Assembly: GCA_947168725.1 (NCBI GenBank)
Contig: CAMVNA010000002.1
Location: 62,001-126,000 of the forward strand
Length of the DNA: 64,000 nt
Direction: 5' to 3'
Origin: an uncultured bacterium
GTDB lineage: Bacteria; Patescibacteriota; Gracilibacteria; Absconditabacterales; Absconditicoccaceae
Made by a program: the position numbers and the translations under genes. This document shows, one piece after another, positions 1 to 15,328 of this stretch; positions within the stretch are counted from its first letter, which is position 1; each line of letters starts with the position of its first letter. The notes beneath the pieces were generated by a model. It made no database searches. It had not been told where the DNA came from and saw only the letters and a list, made by a program, of their open reading frames with translations.

Positions 1-3000
1 CATAAGTTCATTCAAGTCATAATTCACTATAAAAATGACATGTTGGAGACAAGAAAAGTACATTATTTCAATCTTTATAAACAGCCTTTCATCAATTAAA
101 CATACCCATCTTTCACGTTTTAGGCAAAGCTACAACATTATAATTTTCCGCTTCTTTTATCGAACAATCTTCAATCGGAACAGATATTGAAAATACCGAT
201 TCTTCAGATTTCTTATCTCGCAACTGTAATATTAAACCATTTTGAACAACAACTCCAACCTCATATTTATCCTCATATCCTGTCTGTATTTTTATTTCTG
301 CCGTATCTGGATCCAATGAGGCTATAACTTCTCAATTTTTACCATACATTGCTATTCCATTTCATATCGAATAAGGACTTCAAACAACTAACTTTTGCTT
401 CAATGACAACAATATATCAGATGATCCATCCCCATCTGTTTTAAGTGTTTTCCATTTAGATCCTCTATTTCTTTGGAAAGAAACATTTCATTGATCAATA
501 TCTTGAGAAAGTTCTGCTTCAATACTAACACTTTCTCAATCTGAATTCTTCGAAATATTCGTTATTGATATCTCCGGAACAGAATAATTAACCATAATCT
601 GTTTCTGTGTCTTATTTCCAAACTGATCTATTCACACAGAAGAAAAAGTATCATATCCATCCTGCGTATGAATATCTATATTCGTACTAACTATATCACT
701 AACATTTGAGGTATATTTTTCATCTAATATCTTTCCATTTTTTGAAAGATTTATATATGACAAAGATACATTATCTTTCCAGTTTACAATTAAATTATAC
801 TTTGTACCCACATATCATTCAAGATTATCTCATTGACTAACAATTTCTTTAACACTAGGTCTATATAAAATTGGATTTCATTCTGGAGCTAAATCATCTC
901 AAACAATCTGTCTTCACGCAACAACTTGATTTGACCATGGAGAAGATATTTTATATGTATTATTATCCAAATCAAGCGTTGCTATACGAGCATAATACCA
1001 TTTTCTATCAATATTCGATATCATTATACTTACTTCATCTTTATAATTACTATAATAAACAATCTGAACAAGATTATCTCAACGTAAATCTTCAAATTTA
1101 TCTTCATCATCTATCAATAAATCTCCGATTTTACCAGTCTTTTTCAGCAATTCTAACTTTACCCCACTAGAATATAACTCATTCACATCCGTTCCCTCTG
1201 GGAGAGCCAAAACATATTTAACTGGTGTTACTGTTTTATAATCCACTTTTTCATAGCTGTTGTCAATTCTTTCAACTAATTTAATTAAATATCCATCAAT
1301 CCTTTGATCTGCATTTCGAGACAATTGTAATGAATCATAATTCTGTCACACAACTTTCCATTTCTTCACTTCAGTATTTAAATCCGCTATTTTCAATTTA
1401 AGGTTATTACCAAAATTTAGCCACATCTCTTCATAAGGAATTTCCTCTACCACCGTTTTAGAAACATAATAATTTCACTTTTCTTCTCATCATGCTCTTG
1501 AACATATTCCTTCAGAACACTTTAAGTAAACTCAACCATCATTAAATAACACAATATGACCACCCCTAAAATGGTCTGTATGATAATACTTTTTTCAAAT
1601 ATCTGAAGCAAAAGAGTCTGAATATACAACTTTTGTAAGTTTTCAACTATCTGCTCACTTGTTAATTTTAGCATAAATTCACTCCGAAAGTACAGAAGGA
1701 TCAATAGCATCAGCCACTTCTATATTACTTCACAACCTTGTAGATTCAGTTGCTGATACCAATGTTTTATTTGTATTAATTCTCGAACTTTTAGCTAATA
1801 ATTCAGTAGATGATGCAGGTCTCATCACCGAATATAACGTAGTAACCTGATCCTTCATTGAAGATATGTTATTACGCAAAACCAAATACTGACGCTCTGA
1901 CAATCATAAATCATTTGCCGTATTTGAGTTTATTGCATTCCAATATCAATCAATAACATCCTTTTTATTGGATATAATCGATTCATATGGATTTGCCTTA
2001 GTAATATTCTGTATTACATCTTTAGTCGAAGAATCTACACTAAACAACTCTACATTAAACGTTAACAACTCTCCTGTCTTCGATTCAGATTTCGAATTTT
2101 TGTTACTATTTTGTGAATCAATCATGGCTAAAAATCCTTCATAATCCGTGTCAATTAAAGTTGCTAATTCATTATAGCCAGACCTCTGTTCATCCAAATA
2201 TGCAATTACATCTTTTTGAAGTTTCTCCAAACCTTGAACATTAGATTCTACTCTATTTTCCTTATTAATTTGATTTTTTATATTAGTGATTGACGATTGT
2301 ATCGTATCTCACATTGTAGTATCTTTCGTCTCCTTATTAAAATAAACTAATACATCCTCAAGTCTAGACTTTGCACTATCATAATCTACATATTCAATTT
2401 CTTCACTCAATAATCAATCTGTATTTCAATTTATAACAGAAGTATCTGCCATTCAAAGTTCAACATTTACACCAACATTAACTCCATTAATTTCTTCCAT
2501 AGCTCACACCACAGGATTATCATTTACAATAGTATCAACTTTACTATTCACCCAATTAGCTGCAGACGTACTTAAATTATTTATAGACTTTGTTAAAGTA
2601 TCCAAATAATCATAGAAAAATGAAAAATCAAATTGAAGATCCAATTCTGACGATATTTCATAATCCAATCCATAATTATGAACAGGAGCAACTGACCGAT
2701 TTGTAAAATCCATAAGTGTATCTATCCATTTTACTTCATATGTCCTTTGTGTTAATTGTTCAATCTTAGCTTTAACTGAACTTTCTCATACAAGTCAAAA
2801 TTTTCATTTTACAATACAATATATCTTTCAAATCAATTTAGCAACTTTTATTATTGCCTCTATTTCATTTGGAAGTTTTGGAAGTTCAGGTGCTGGAGGT
2901 AAAATAGGCAATTCAAGCTCTATTTCCGGTATAAATGATGGTAATTCTGGTAATTCTGGAGGCTCTGGCAACATAGGAATATCTGGCAAATTCAACTTAA

Positions 3001-6000
3001 TTCCCAGTGAAAGAGACGGTGCCTCAGGCAAATTTGGTAATTCTGGCAAATTAACTTTAACAGTTTGAAAATTAAATTTAGGCAAAATAATATCTAATCC
3101 CAAATCAATATCAGAAAGATCTAAAGTAATATTAGGCAGTTTGAAATTAGGAATTTGAATTATTGGCAACTGAATCATATCACACAAAAGAGATAATTTA
3201 CAAGAATATTGGTCATATGTATCTTTCGTACAATTCCCACAATTCTGTCACCACTCTACTGAAAAATTAATTAACAATTGATATGTCTTTATGATATTTA
3301 AAATAAGCACAATCGCATCAACATATCAAACAAACCTCTGAGAATTTGTTGACGTCCAATAAGCTAAATATCAAATCGTATTATTAATTAAAGAAGCTAT
3401 TTCTGCCATATATCTATCTATTACGTGTATCCATTCATATATTTCAAAAGGAAAATTCCTATATTTTTGCAGTGTCATCAAATTAACATAAATCTGATTT
3501 TGCAATCTCTCCCAATTTTTCAAAGCCAATTCAAATTCAGATTTACTCAACACTGACGCCCAATCATACAATATTTTTTCATTCACATCTAGCCACTGTT
3601 GTAAATAAATACTATATTCATTAATATTTTCTGGGAAAATCATTGGCACTTTTACGGTTATAGGTTCGACTGTAATATTAATTATATTACTCTCATTCAT
3701 CAAACTAGCCAAAGCCTCAAAAGGATTAGATATTGCCTTATTAAAATTCTGCAAATTGTCAGTATTTATATACGAAAACGCTCAAAGTTTAGATGCAATT
3801 CAAGTTTCTACTTTTGAATATCAACTTTTATCAAATTTCCAAATGCTTTTAAAATTATCTTTAACATTTTTTATTGTTTGCACTTCATTACCAATCAAAT
3901 TTGAGACATCAGGTAATTTAATATTTATATGCATCTTCGTGAGTTGATTTACTATATACCTTATTTGTGGATCTAGCCACTTATCTATTAATATTTTTCT
4001 AATTCACTGCTGTATTCATCACCTAATTTTATTTATACTAAAATCTCATCCTAAAACATCAACATCTCAAATAAATAAAGAATTATTTTCATTAGGAGTA
4101 TCCGTATCTCCTCATATATAAGCTGATGTCTCCAAATTAATAATTCACAAGAAACTTCAATCAAACTCCAATTGGTTATTTTCTCATCAATCCACATTCA
4201 TATTACCCCATGATATAATTCCCATCGTTCATTTACCATCAAAACCATCTTGAATATTAGAACTATACGAATACAAATCAAAAGGTGATGAACGATGTCA
4301 TTTTTTAGTAACTTGCAATCATTTTTGAGACTGTAAACATACTCAACTATCCCTTACATCTTCAACAAAAGGATCAAAAATCTCGTTAGGATTATCCTTA
4401 TCTTTTTTCTTTTCTGAACCACCACCTTTACACTGAGGTTTTACTGCAAACACAACACAATTACCAGCAATATCAGAAAATGGCGAAGGAAAAACATACT
4501 CATTCATATAAGGTCACATACATACAGCGATTCAAAGCTGAGCTGTTAATGTAGGAGCCGCATAAATTCTAATAAAAGAAGGATAAATTCAACCTTCTGC
4601 CCACAAAAATCCATCATAGCTAGATTTTTGTCACCGTGGGAATGGAACCGGAATTGTTCATGCTGGCGTCGGCACCCAAAGCGTTCATGGGAAGAAAAAC
4701 GTAGGCAATCATCACTCAAGAGGTCCCATTGGCAACTGCCAACAACCAAATAAATGATACTTTCCAGGAGCCAGAAAAGCCTGATTAAATGGAACAGGTA
4801 ATCATTTACAATTATTAGATCATCCAAAACTAAATCAATTACACATTCACTTTGTCAAATCATCCACAATACTTTCAATGTTGTCTAACTGTCATTCAAG
4901 AATCGATAAACTAATATTTAAATTCAATGCTTCCAATCATCACTCTTGAATTCTCCTAAGCAATTCAGATTTTAAATTTTGTTTACCATCTTCATCATCG
5001 CTTATTTCAATAGCTGTCTTTTGTAATAATTTAACACGATTTATATTATTTTTTACCATTCCTGGCAGTTGATTCACATTTGATCAATTTTTTATGACAT
5101 CCTCACTATAATCATTTGTCATATTATCTTCGTCCTCATACTCTTTATCAATATAGTTTTGAAGAGGAACCTTCTTATTTTGAAATGATCTATTTTTTCA
5201 AAGATTTATAAATCAATCAAAATCTTTTCAACATCAATCAACATATTGTAACTTTATATCAGGCCACTTATCATTTGACCAAAAAGTATCATATGTTATA
5301 CTCATCTTTTTTAAAGGAAGTGGATGATACTCCAAATCATATTCAAACTCCATTTTCTCTCATGGAGATAATCTAATATTATCTATGATATACGAAAAAC
5401 TTCAATCTTTTGATTTTACAACAGCATTTCTTTTGTTTTGTAAAAATTTTATTCATTTCATAATATTACTATCATCATAATATATGGTCCATGGTCACTG
5501 TATAATATCTCAGTATGCTCAGATACATTGAGAAGAATCCGAAGCCTTTACAGTAACACTAACCGTTACGATATCTCCATCCATTAAAATATTTCTTCAT
5601 GATTTTACTTTATAATTCTTCCAAACAATACATTTATCCTTCGGATTGTTTGAATCTAAATAACTAATAGGTACAAATGTATAATTTTTTCATGATCATC
5701 AAACTAATGTATTTTCATACAATGTTACATCAACATATTTAGATTCTTCATCTATAAATTTACTACTTGCAACACTCACGTCAAAGCCATCTTTACTCAT
5801 GACTTCTTCCATAACACGTTTTATAGATCCTGCTGATTTTCTATCTTTCACTTTCACAAAACCCGACAAACTACTAGGATTAAAATTTACTCAGTAATCC
5901 GATATTTCGCTTTCTGTTATCTGCAGCTCAGATTTAGAAAGCCCTACCCAATACATCATACTATTATCATAAACATCACCTGAAGATAAATGAAGTCATA

Positions 6001-9000
6001 ATGCTGTAACAATCGTTGTATTACCAATCTCTCTATCATACCATCACGAATCACAAGCATATTTTTCCTTACTCAAATAATTAGAACCTTGTTTTGTAGA
6101 TCATCAATAAAACACTTTAACGTATCACTTCTCATCATAAGTAATAATATCGCTAATCTCATCAAGATTCATATCTTCCACAAAGAATTGATTCAATCAT
6201 TTTAAATCGCTTGGTGTTTCTGATATTTCTCACTCTAATACATTTTGATTTAAACAAACAACATTTCAATCAACATCAAACTTTCATCAATTATTTAAAT
6301 ATACTCTAATCTGATTATTATCTGTAAGTACAAATATATCTTCATACTTATTTCAATCAGCATCTCACACAAAAACATCCTTAACGCGAACTGCTATACG
6401 CATCAAATCCTGCATATTTCTAAGATCAGGCTTTCATCAATAATTCTTTGCCAATTTAAATCACCCATCTAAATACACTATTAACCAATCTTTCAATCAA
6501 TCATTATTAAAATCTATTTGATACGTTCAAAATATATCTTTTTCTGGATCTGAATATATCTCTTGTCAAATTCATCAATCATAATCGGTTCCATAAACTT
6601 TTTCATTTACATCTTTCCTTGACAAAACAGGATCTCAAAGATTTATCAATAATTCTGATCAATATGTCTTAGTTGCATCTCCAACAATTTCTCATTCAGC
6701 AAATAATGTAATATTTTTAAAATCACCCAAGAATCAAATTTTTTCATCAATTTCATCTGAATTTTGTATAGATTTATAGCTAGTATTCAGTTCAAACTCA
6801 CTAATCATATCAAAAAGTCACACACTAGACATAATATCGGTTGATCATCTAGTGAATAATTTATCAACCATATAACGGCTATCTATATCCTTAAAATCTT
6901 TCACTGAAGGAGATAATTTAGGGAAATGTATAATCAATTTTCAATAATTAACTCACTTATCTATCACATTCCACACATTATCTCAATTATCCAATATTTG
7001 ATTATCAAGCTGTAAAAACAATTTTCAATCCATCACATTAGCAATAGCTTCATCAGAATTATACAATATTCATCACTTTATACTGTAATTAGGATCACTT
7101 GGAATAAAGAAAATATAATCTTTATTTGAACTCGTAGAATCACTCAATAATGAATCTACAGAGGTAAAAGTAGCCGTTACCCAATCAAATGAAGGTATTG
7201 TCACATCCATTTCAGACAATCATCAAACAAATATATTTAACTTTCAACTTTTCATCATCATCTTCGTATTTACACCATCAAAATTCGTAATTTTAAATCA
7301 AGGCTCAACTTTCCATACAACTTTTTTAATTTTATCCTCAATAGCTAAAAGCGTTGTCGTTGTAATAATTTTATTTGATTTTTTCATTAAAGACTCCACA
7401 TGTTTATTATTTTTAGACAAATATCACCACTGATTTCACCAATCATTTCAAAAATAATTTAAATACATTATATTTAATCAAGTCTTCGGCAGTAAATCAT
7501 CATTTACACTAAATTCAACATCATTAAGTACTTTTAATGCATTTGTCTCACCTACTCATACAGATATATCAGTATATCATGCTCATACTCAACGAAGTGG
7601 TATTTTCAAATACCCATTCTTAACATTAACCAAACTAATTATTTTATCCTGACCACTATAAATTTTAGAAATTCAAATTAGATCAACATATCTTGGATCT
7701 GACTGTATTTTAAGTTCCATATCTGTAGAATTTCATCGAACATCTGATGCGAACACTTCAAGATATGTAACATCTCCCATCTCAACATATTCATCCACAA
7801 CATTCAACTTAACTATTTTCGAATCACATGGTTTTATGGAAAAATTAACAACACGAGTATCAAGTCATGGAATATCAATATCAACTATATCATCACCCGC
7901 TGTCGTTGTAGGATAAAAATATATTATTACATGACCTGACCTAATATAACCTTTTGATGTCTCTGAAAATATAAATTCTCAATTTTCTTGTTTAATTATA
8001 TTTCATAACACCAATAATCAATTTTTAGAAGTAACCAAAACCTGACTATCCACATCAACAAGATTTCACTTAGAATCTCTAATTTCTATATCAAATTTCT
8101 GTAATTTAGATACATTTAATTTTCATCAAGAATAAACATCTTCATCATCACTCAACTTATAAGAAACCGTACCAACTAGCTTTTCAGATCAACTCAAAAC
8201 AGTATTTCAATTTACTTTTATCACAGGATTAGCCTGAACTATCATCCAATTACGAGTTCACAAAACCACATTCCCCGATGTTTTAGATGGCTTTATTTGA
8301 AAAGTCACAACACTTCAATCTGGAGCATCCAAAGGAGCCTGATAATAAAATTTTAAATTCCTAAAATCATTTGTTGAAAATCCTGTTTGATATGCTCAAT
8401 CTTTGAAAAATCTTCATTGAGAAAGCTCAAAATCATATTTTTGCAATCACCAAGAAACTTTATTTTCATATTTATCATATCAAATAACTTCAATAGGAGT
8501 CATCATTCACGCCACTGTTTTATTATCATCAAGCTTAATATCAACATGATCCAAAACACTTGGACTAACTGTATATTTAATTACTTTTTTAATATATCAT
8601 CATCAAAGTTTAATATTCATTATTAATGCTACCTTTCACGCAATGTGATCTGAAGAAGATACAACACCTACAAAAGGATCTGTTTTAGGATTAAATACTT
8701 TTTGATATGTTTTACCATTACACAAAGAATTAGAATCTATCTGTATACAACCATCTCATGTTCAAATAAATTCAACTGTAATATTTCATCATAAATCAAC
8801 CATTGATTCTATCCTTAACTCACTAGTAGGATTACTATCCGACAATAAAACATTATCATTACTTATTTTCAAGTTTTTATATAACTTCGATAATGCATTA
8901 GAGAGTCAAGTATCTCAGACAATTGCTTCCTGATTATATTTCTCCGCATTTACCTGCATTTGCGTAATTTTTGCATCTGAATCATATGAATCTGAAGTAT

Positions 9001-12000
9001 TTACCAAAGAATCCCAAGAATCTAAATAATTATCCCAAGATTTTCACCATTCACTAAATGTTTCACCTAAATCAGAATTTTTTACATATTCTTCAAAAGA
9101 ATCTGATGACAAAATTTCTCATAAACTACTGTCAAATTTAAGTTTTAATTTTATAGGTTCTTCTCTAATTTTTTTCAACCAACACTTAAATCACACCAAC
9201 CAAGGAGAAGTCCCATTTAACTTAAACAAAGGTAACTTTCAACTTGGAGGAATATTACATTCATCTTCCAGCTCTTTTTCTTGTGAACTAGGTTGCCTAT
9301 TACCCTTATTTGAAGAATTCAACACATCTGTATCCACATTTCCCAAACCATTTTCAGATTCATCCTGTGAAAATATATAATCTTTACCATCCGAGTTAAT
9401 AAAAGCAACTTCATATCCATCTATTTCATAAGTAGGAATTTCAAATATTGGATTTCTTGTCTTTTCATTTCATTCTGTTAGATAATCTTTTAACACCTGT
9501 CCCCTCTTATCATTCAAATTAAAACTCTGCTTAATAAGATCTATATCTTCAGAAACATTTCATGCGCTCAACTTTTTCTTGTTAGTCAAACTCTGATAAT
9601 ATAATGTTTCAGATATGACATCCAACATTTTCTCTCATCATAAAACATCTACAAAATCTTCAAAAGTAAATCTCTTATTGCATCCATGCTCTCACTTATC
9701 AGGAGTAGCTCATTCATATCCCAATTCACTTAACGTTTCAAAATATAAATTCATCTGTTTTGCATTATTACATTCATTCTGCAAAATTCTATTATACTCA
9801 TAAACTTTTCATGATAAATATTTAATCAAATTTGCTTTAATTTGTCCTCACGTTAATAATTCATGCTCATCATAACCACTTTTATTCTTTCCCTTCACAC
9901 TATAAACTTCCACTTTAAAAAGATCTGGATAAATAAACTTTATTTCATTTCAAGCAATTGATTGCATACTAACATAACGAGGAGAATCTATTGGTCTATC
10001 AGGAGTTAAAATATTCATTCACGTAATATGTTCACTTATTCCATCCAAAAGATCATGGTTTTTTCTTGCTCATTCTGAATCATATCATGGTCATTTGACC
10101 CATTGGGCATATTGATTAATCCAATCAGATGAAGTAAATAATTCATAGTTAATTCAATTTTTCTTCATCCATTTTTCAAAATCTTCATCTTTTTTCGCTG
10201 CTAATTCTATTTGTGGCCCTATCGTATCTATTTCAAACACATTAGAAAAAATTATATCAACTTGTTTTAATTCCTCATTAAAAGCATCCATCAATATTTC
10301 TGCTGTTCATCATGTTAACATAACACCACTAGTTGTTTCTCACGTTTCGCCTCAACCTGAGCCATCTTCATCTCGATCTTCGTTAGCTATAGGATCGGGA
10401 TCATCCATCAAATTTCCAGTAGATTCCTCTATATTTTCAATCCAGAAAATATTATTAATCTTACCCGAAATTACCTCTACTTTTCACGATTCTATTCATT
10501 CCTTATTAACCAAATCTCAATATAATCCACTCCATACTTCTTGTTGAACAACAATTCAAGATCTGACCTCAGCATAATAAGAATTGATTAATCAAATACT
10601 TCATGTTATATTTTTCTCTACACCACTAATTTCAGACAACCAAATAGGTAAAAATCAGATTTTCCCCATATCTACAGTATTTCAACTTCTAGATCATCAC
10701 TCCATATAAATTATGGAATCTATAACACTTATAATATTCTCAACATACAATCACTGAAGAGAATTATAAAATCCAGATAAATTTTCATGTTCTTCATCAA
10801 CAAAACTATCAATATCATCCAAAATAGGATTTATTCCAGTATAGCTTAAACCAGTATCCTTTAACTCACTAAGCTTGGCATTAATATAAGCACTCCCTGA
10901 ATTTATATTAACAACTAATCCTGAAAGCGTATCAAGTATCTCCGATACTGAATACTGTAAATTTTCATACGCTGACTTAACATCATTATAATACATCGAT
11001 AATGTTCAATTTTCTCCATATCTATTACGATCTATTCAATTAATCTGTTCATCCGTTGTACTCTTATGTTTAACCACAGAACTAATAACTTTATAACTAT
11101 ACTGTTCCATAGTCCTTCAAGATCTTGGTCTAAAAATGTTAAAAATCTTATCGCTTGATCTATCCTTAGAAATTGACCAACCTTTAATTATATTTTCATC
11201 CAATCTAAAATAATCCAAATCAGAAAAAGGTCTATGAACATCCGGCGTATGATTTTCATAATATTCATATTTAGTCAAAAATTGTCTATATTTTCTCCAT
11301 CATTCTCTCTGTGTTGGACTAGCATATTTAATATAAGCCTTAAAACTATTAGCAGCCCACTGTGGTCAAGTTCAGGATCAACTAATCCATCACGTACCAT
11401 TTATTCATTCATCATTACCTACTTTTAAGGATTGAAATCATCACATATCGAAAATAGGTCTCCATGAATCAGTCGCCTTATAGCCACTCAAAGCATAGAT
11501 TCAGTTTGAAATACTATCAATATCCAAATTTATTGGAGAAGCTCATCATCGCCACCTTTGTGCAAAATCATACAATAATTCACACTCTGTATCTCCATCA
11601 TTAGGACACGCCTCTGGTCGAGTTTTTTTTCTCACCCTACCCAAAAATCAACTCTTTTTCTTTTTAGCATTTTTTTCAGTTTTGTTCTCATCATATATAT
11701 TTAGGTCATTTTCGACACTTAACATAGTATATCATCTGTTTCACTCAACCTGATTAGAAAATATATCATATGATCATCAAATAGATTTTAATTTTAAATC
11801 AGTTTTATCATACTGTCATTTAATAGGATTATTCCCTTGCAATAAAGAACTATATGAAACACCACTTAAATCTGATAAATTTCTATATGTTCATCTATAA
11901 ATACTTAGATCTTCTGCATCATCAATCAAACGTGCATTATTACCAAAATAATAATTTTCATAACGATCTACAAAATAATAACGTTTAAACAAAACCCTCT

Positions 12001-13219
12001 TTCATGTTGTTTTCTGATAACTGACAGGGACAACAATATCCATACTATACTTTTCATCTTCAATTTTTTTATCAATCATATCCTCCATCAAATCATTTAA
12101 GTTTTCAATTAATCACTGTAAATTTTCATTTCAAAGGAGGATGTCATCTTTCAATTGCAATTTTGCAGCACTACTATCAGAATCTACAACCATACTTTTC
12201 TCTCAATCTGAATTTTGATATTCCTTTATCCATCTTCATCAAGCAAAAACATTTTCTCTCATAGTTGAGGTATTAATTTTAGAGAAAAGATCATTATAAT
12301 CCGATATAAAACTTGTCTGAATCTCCTGCTGAACCATCTGTGTACTGTGCATATTTCATAATCACTGAGCATTCATTTCCAACAAAACATCTTTTCATGA
12401 AAAATCTAAATCAGTAGCATCTTCCAAATCTGACACTATATCCAAAGCATTTTCAGTCTGTTCCCCTCTAAACATTTTCTTCATCAATGGAGAATATCTT
12501 TGATATCAAAGATCTTCAGCAAACATAATCCTATTCCTATAATAAGGAAAATTTTCATTCAAAAATCACTTTTTTTGAGAGATAAAATCATCGTACCACA
12601 TACTATCTCAAATAAATCATTCAGGATCTTTTGCATAATTTCTAACCTTTATAAAAAAATTAAGATAAGCCTGAATATCATCTCAATAATTAATCAATCA
12701 ATGCCAAATCTCAGCCTGTCACATCGGATTATCATTTGGTACAAAATACTCTATCTCTGAATCCCAAACATATTTCTGCTCTTCAAAATCTACATAAGGA
12801 TAAACCGTAGGGAAAATATATCAATCCTGATTAACCACAGGTAACGGAATATCTCAAACCATAATTAATCAAATTAAAGAAGAATTTACATCTTTCAATC
12901 AATCAAAATAAATATTCTCCATCATACGATAAATATCATAAGCATGAATATTTTTGAGATTCAAAGGTATCACTAATGCTTTTGTATCGGAAAGTTGTTG
13001 TTGCACATAATTGGATGCATACCATTTCAATCAATCACGAAACTCACGACTTCAACTATAAATTTCATTATCAACCAAAATAGCAACAATATTTACGCGA
13101 GGTGTTTTATCCTCTTTTGCTAGAGCTTGAAAAAGGGCAAAATTACTCTGTAGCAAAAACGAAACACAATACACAAAAATTGTAGTCAAAAGGCAGGTTT
13201 TCTTAAATTTTAATTGCAT
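1..13219 (-). CDS. Giant secreted multidomain surface protein (3' end beyond the window)
   Basis: One uninterrupted frame of at least 4,406 codons when TGA is Gly; the stop lies off the left edge. ATG at 13219 starts a signal peptide (about residues 1-34, hydrophobic core LLTTIFVYCVSFLL). The next 200 residues contain GDIPLP, YPYVDF and EIWHG, a pattern I vaguely associate with large exported proteins of related phyla and possibly a clan CD peptidase fold (weak). Around residues 2230-2350 are calcium-loop motifs DFNNDGLKDW and DADGNKYED, like VCBS/FG-GAP repeats. Ig-like beta segments are likely on both sides. Residues about 3345-3464 form a Pro/Leu/Glu-rich tract built of PELP-type units. 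No membrane anchor is visible before the edge. Frame continuity was checked by common phase of all sub-segments. Probable role is cell-surface adhesion or host contact; the actual function is unknown. Certain as a gene, uncertain in function. Confidence 0.93.
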
Positions 13220-13400
13220 AGCAAATTTAATAAAATTCTATAAAAAATCCTAACTAAATAAGAATAGATTTAACACATAAAAATGCAAAGAAAAATCAGA
13301 TTAACATACGCTTTTCATTTGCTTTTTTCTAAAAAAATTATACGATTATATTCACCAAAAAATTTCTGTCTAAATATTTGCCATTTTATAAAAATTTTAA

Positions 13401-13428
13401 TTGATTTTAGAGAAGGATATAGTATAAT
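13401..13428 (+). promoter_or_regulatory. Probable mutL promoter
   Basis: TTGATT and TATAAT are separated by 16 bases. The segment lies in the divergent spacer between the giant gene and mutL, about 40 bases before the mutL start. The rest of the 250-base spacer is AT-rich with no convincing gene. Confidence 0.5.
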
Positions 13429-13469
13429 CCAACGCGAATTTTTATATACCCAAAACTTCACATACAAAA

Positions 13470-15296
13470 ATGTCTATTCATAAATTACCTGACTATGTAA
13501 TAAATAGATTAAAAGCATGAGAAATAGTTGAACGTCCTTCCAGTATTTTAAAAGAATTAGTAGAAAATTCACTAGACGCTTGAGCTCAACATATAGAAAT
13601 AACAATCAATGACTGATGAAAATCGTTTCTATCAGTACAAGATGATTGAACCGGAATTGAATTATCAGACATGGATTTATTACTAGAAAGATATGCTACA
13701 TCAAAAATTCAAAGTGACGAAGATTTATATAATATTTCCAGTTATTGATTTCGCTGAGAAGCACTAGCCAGCATTTCTGAAGTCAGCAAAATAACCGTGA
13801 TTACAAAAACCAAATATTCACAAATCTGAACTAAATTACAAAAAAAATGATGAGATATAATTACAAACCATCTAGCTGTCTGATTTGAACATTGAACAAT
13901 AGTAGAAATTGAAGACCTTTTTTTCAACATTCCCGCAAGACAAAAATTTTTAAAATCCGCACAAACAGAATACTTTTATTGTTATAGCTATTTCGTAAAT
14001 ATAGCACTCCGACATGCAGACAAACATTTAACACTCAGAAAAAATAACCGTATAGTTTTTGATTTAAAACCATCTAATTTACTAGATAGAATAACTGATA
14101 TCTATAAACAAGATTGGAAAAATAATTTAAAAGAATTTGACACAAAAACAGATTTTATCCACTTCTACTGAGTAGTGTCAGATCCAAGATTACGCTTTTG
14201 ATCAACCGAAAATATAAAAATTTATGTTAACTGAAGACCAGTTCAAGACAAAATCATAAAAAAAGCATTAATGGACGCTTATTCCAGACAAATCACTCCA
14301 TGAGAATATCCATTCGCTGTGTTAAAGCTTGATATTGATCCAAAAATCGTTGACGTAAATGTTCACCCCAGTAAATTACAAGTTAAATTTACAGATAGCC
14401 AACAGATTTTTCAAATGGTCTATAACACAATTTCCGAAACATTATGACAAAACAAAATTTCACACCAATCACAACATTATAGCTTTAATAATCCAAATCA
14501 AAAGTTTTATTACAATCAACACAATTGAGTAAATAAACAAAGCTCTGCAGTTCTAGATCATATTGTTTCGGATTTTTGAGAAATTCAACAAACAAACTCT
14601 CCTACTTCAGAACAGGTAAAACTATTTGATGAAGCAATAAAGACCACCAATATCACAAACAATTCTACTCAATCACTATTCTGATTGGATAGTCTTCAAA
14701 ACGAAAGAAATGAATGAAATAGATTTTTTAACAAGGAAATTTGAGAATACAAAATAATATGACAAATTTGGAACAGCTACATCGTAATAGAATCACAAGA
14801 TGCCTTATACTACATAGATCAACACGCATTAGCCGAAAGAATCGCATTTGAAACTATGAAAAAAGAGGAAAATCTAAACCCAGAACCATTATTACAACCA
14901 TTAAAATATGAAATAACTAATGTTCCTAATTTACCAGAAAAAATTGAAGAATTAAATCAACTATGATTCGAAATTTCTATGCTATGAGAAAACATTATAG
15001 TTATATATGCCACACCCCAAATTTTTGCTACAAATCCAGTAGATTTAATGACATTATTTAATCATGTCTTATACTTAGAAAAGATTACATTTGATCATCT
15101 AATTGATTGAGTTTATGCAACAAGAGCATGTAAAACATCTATAAAAGCCTGAAATAAACTTTCTATCCCTCAGATGGAAGCATTAGTAAAAGATTGATTT
15201 GAGAAAATTCCATGAATGTTTGTATGTCAGCACTGAAGACCATTCTTTGTTAGAATAGAAAAAAAAGAAATAGATTGATTCTTTGATAGAAAGTAG
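13470..15296 (+). CDS. mutL: DNA mismatch repair protein MutL, endonuclease type
   Basis: Protein of 608 aa, normal length for MutL. The N-terminal GHKL ATPase shows ENSLDAGA near residue 32 and GFRGEALASI near residue 93, with the recoded TGA giving Gly in GFRGE and in DDGTGIE. The C-terminal dimerisation domain carries DQHALAERIAFE near residue 450, which fits the DQHA(X)2E(X)4E metal-dependent nicking motif, plus ACK..IKAG and CQHGRP near residue 586, the other parts of the endonuclease site. It should therefore be a nicking MutL, as in bacteria without MutH. In the family it couples MutS mismatch recognition to strand incision. No mutS is in the window. ATG at 13470 has an A-rich leader and no Shine-Dalgarno. 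Very confident. Confidence 0.97.
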
Positions 15297-15328
15297 ACAA
15301 CTTAGACAAACATAGACATAAAGAATGT

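Noticed and set aside
113..127. LPKTG, a sortase-like motif in the giant protein (minus strand)
   Set aside because: The frame continues to the window edge with polar sequence and no hydrophobic anchor or basic tail directly after it, so it is not a classical sortase signal.
871..1170. Plus-strand open frame of 99 codons
   Set aside because: It lies wholly inside the giant minus-strand gene and has low-complexity Tyr/Leu/Gln composition; it is a shadow.
4546..4827. Minus-strand frame of 93 codons in another phase than the giant gene
   Set aside because: The giant gene frame passes straight through this region once TGA is read as Gly; the other frame is incidental.
13283..13483. Plus-strand frame of 66 codons before mutL
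   Set aside because: It contains the mutL promoter and overlaps the mutL start; composition is that of AT-rich spacer.
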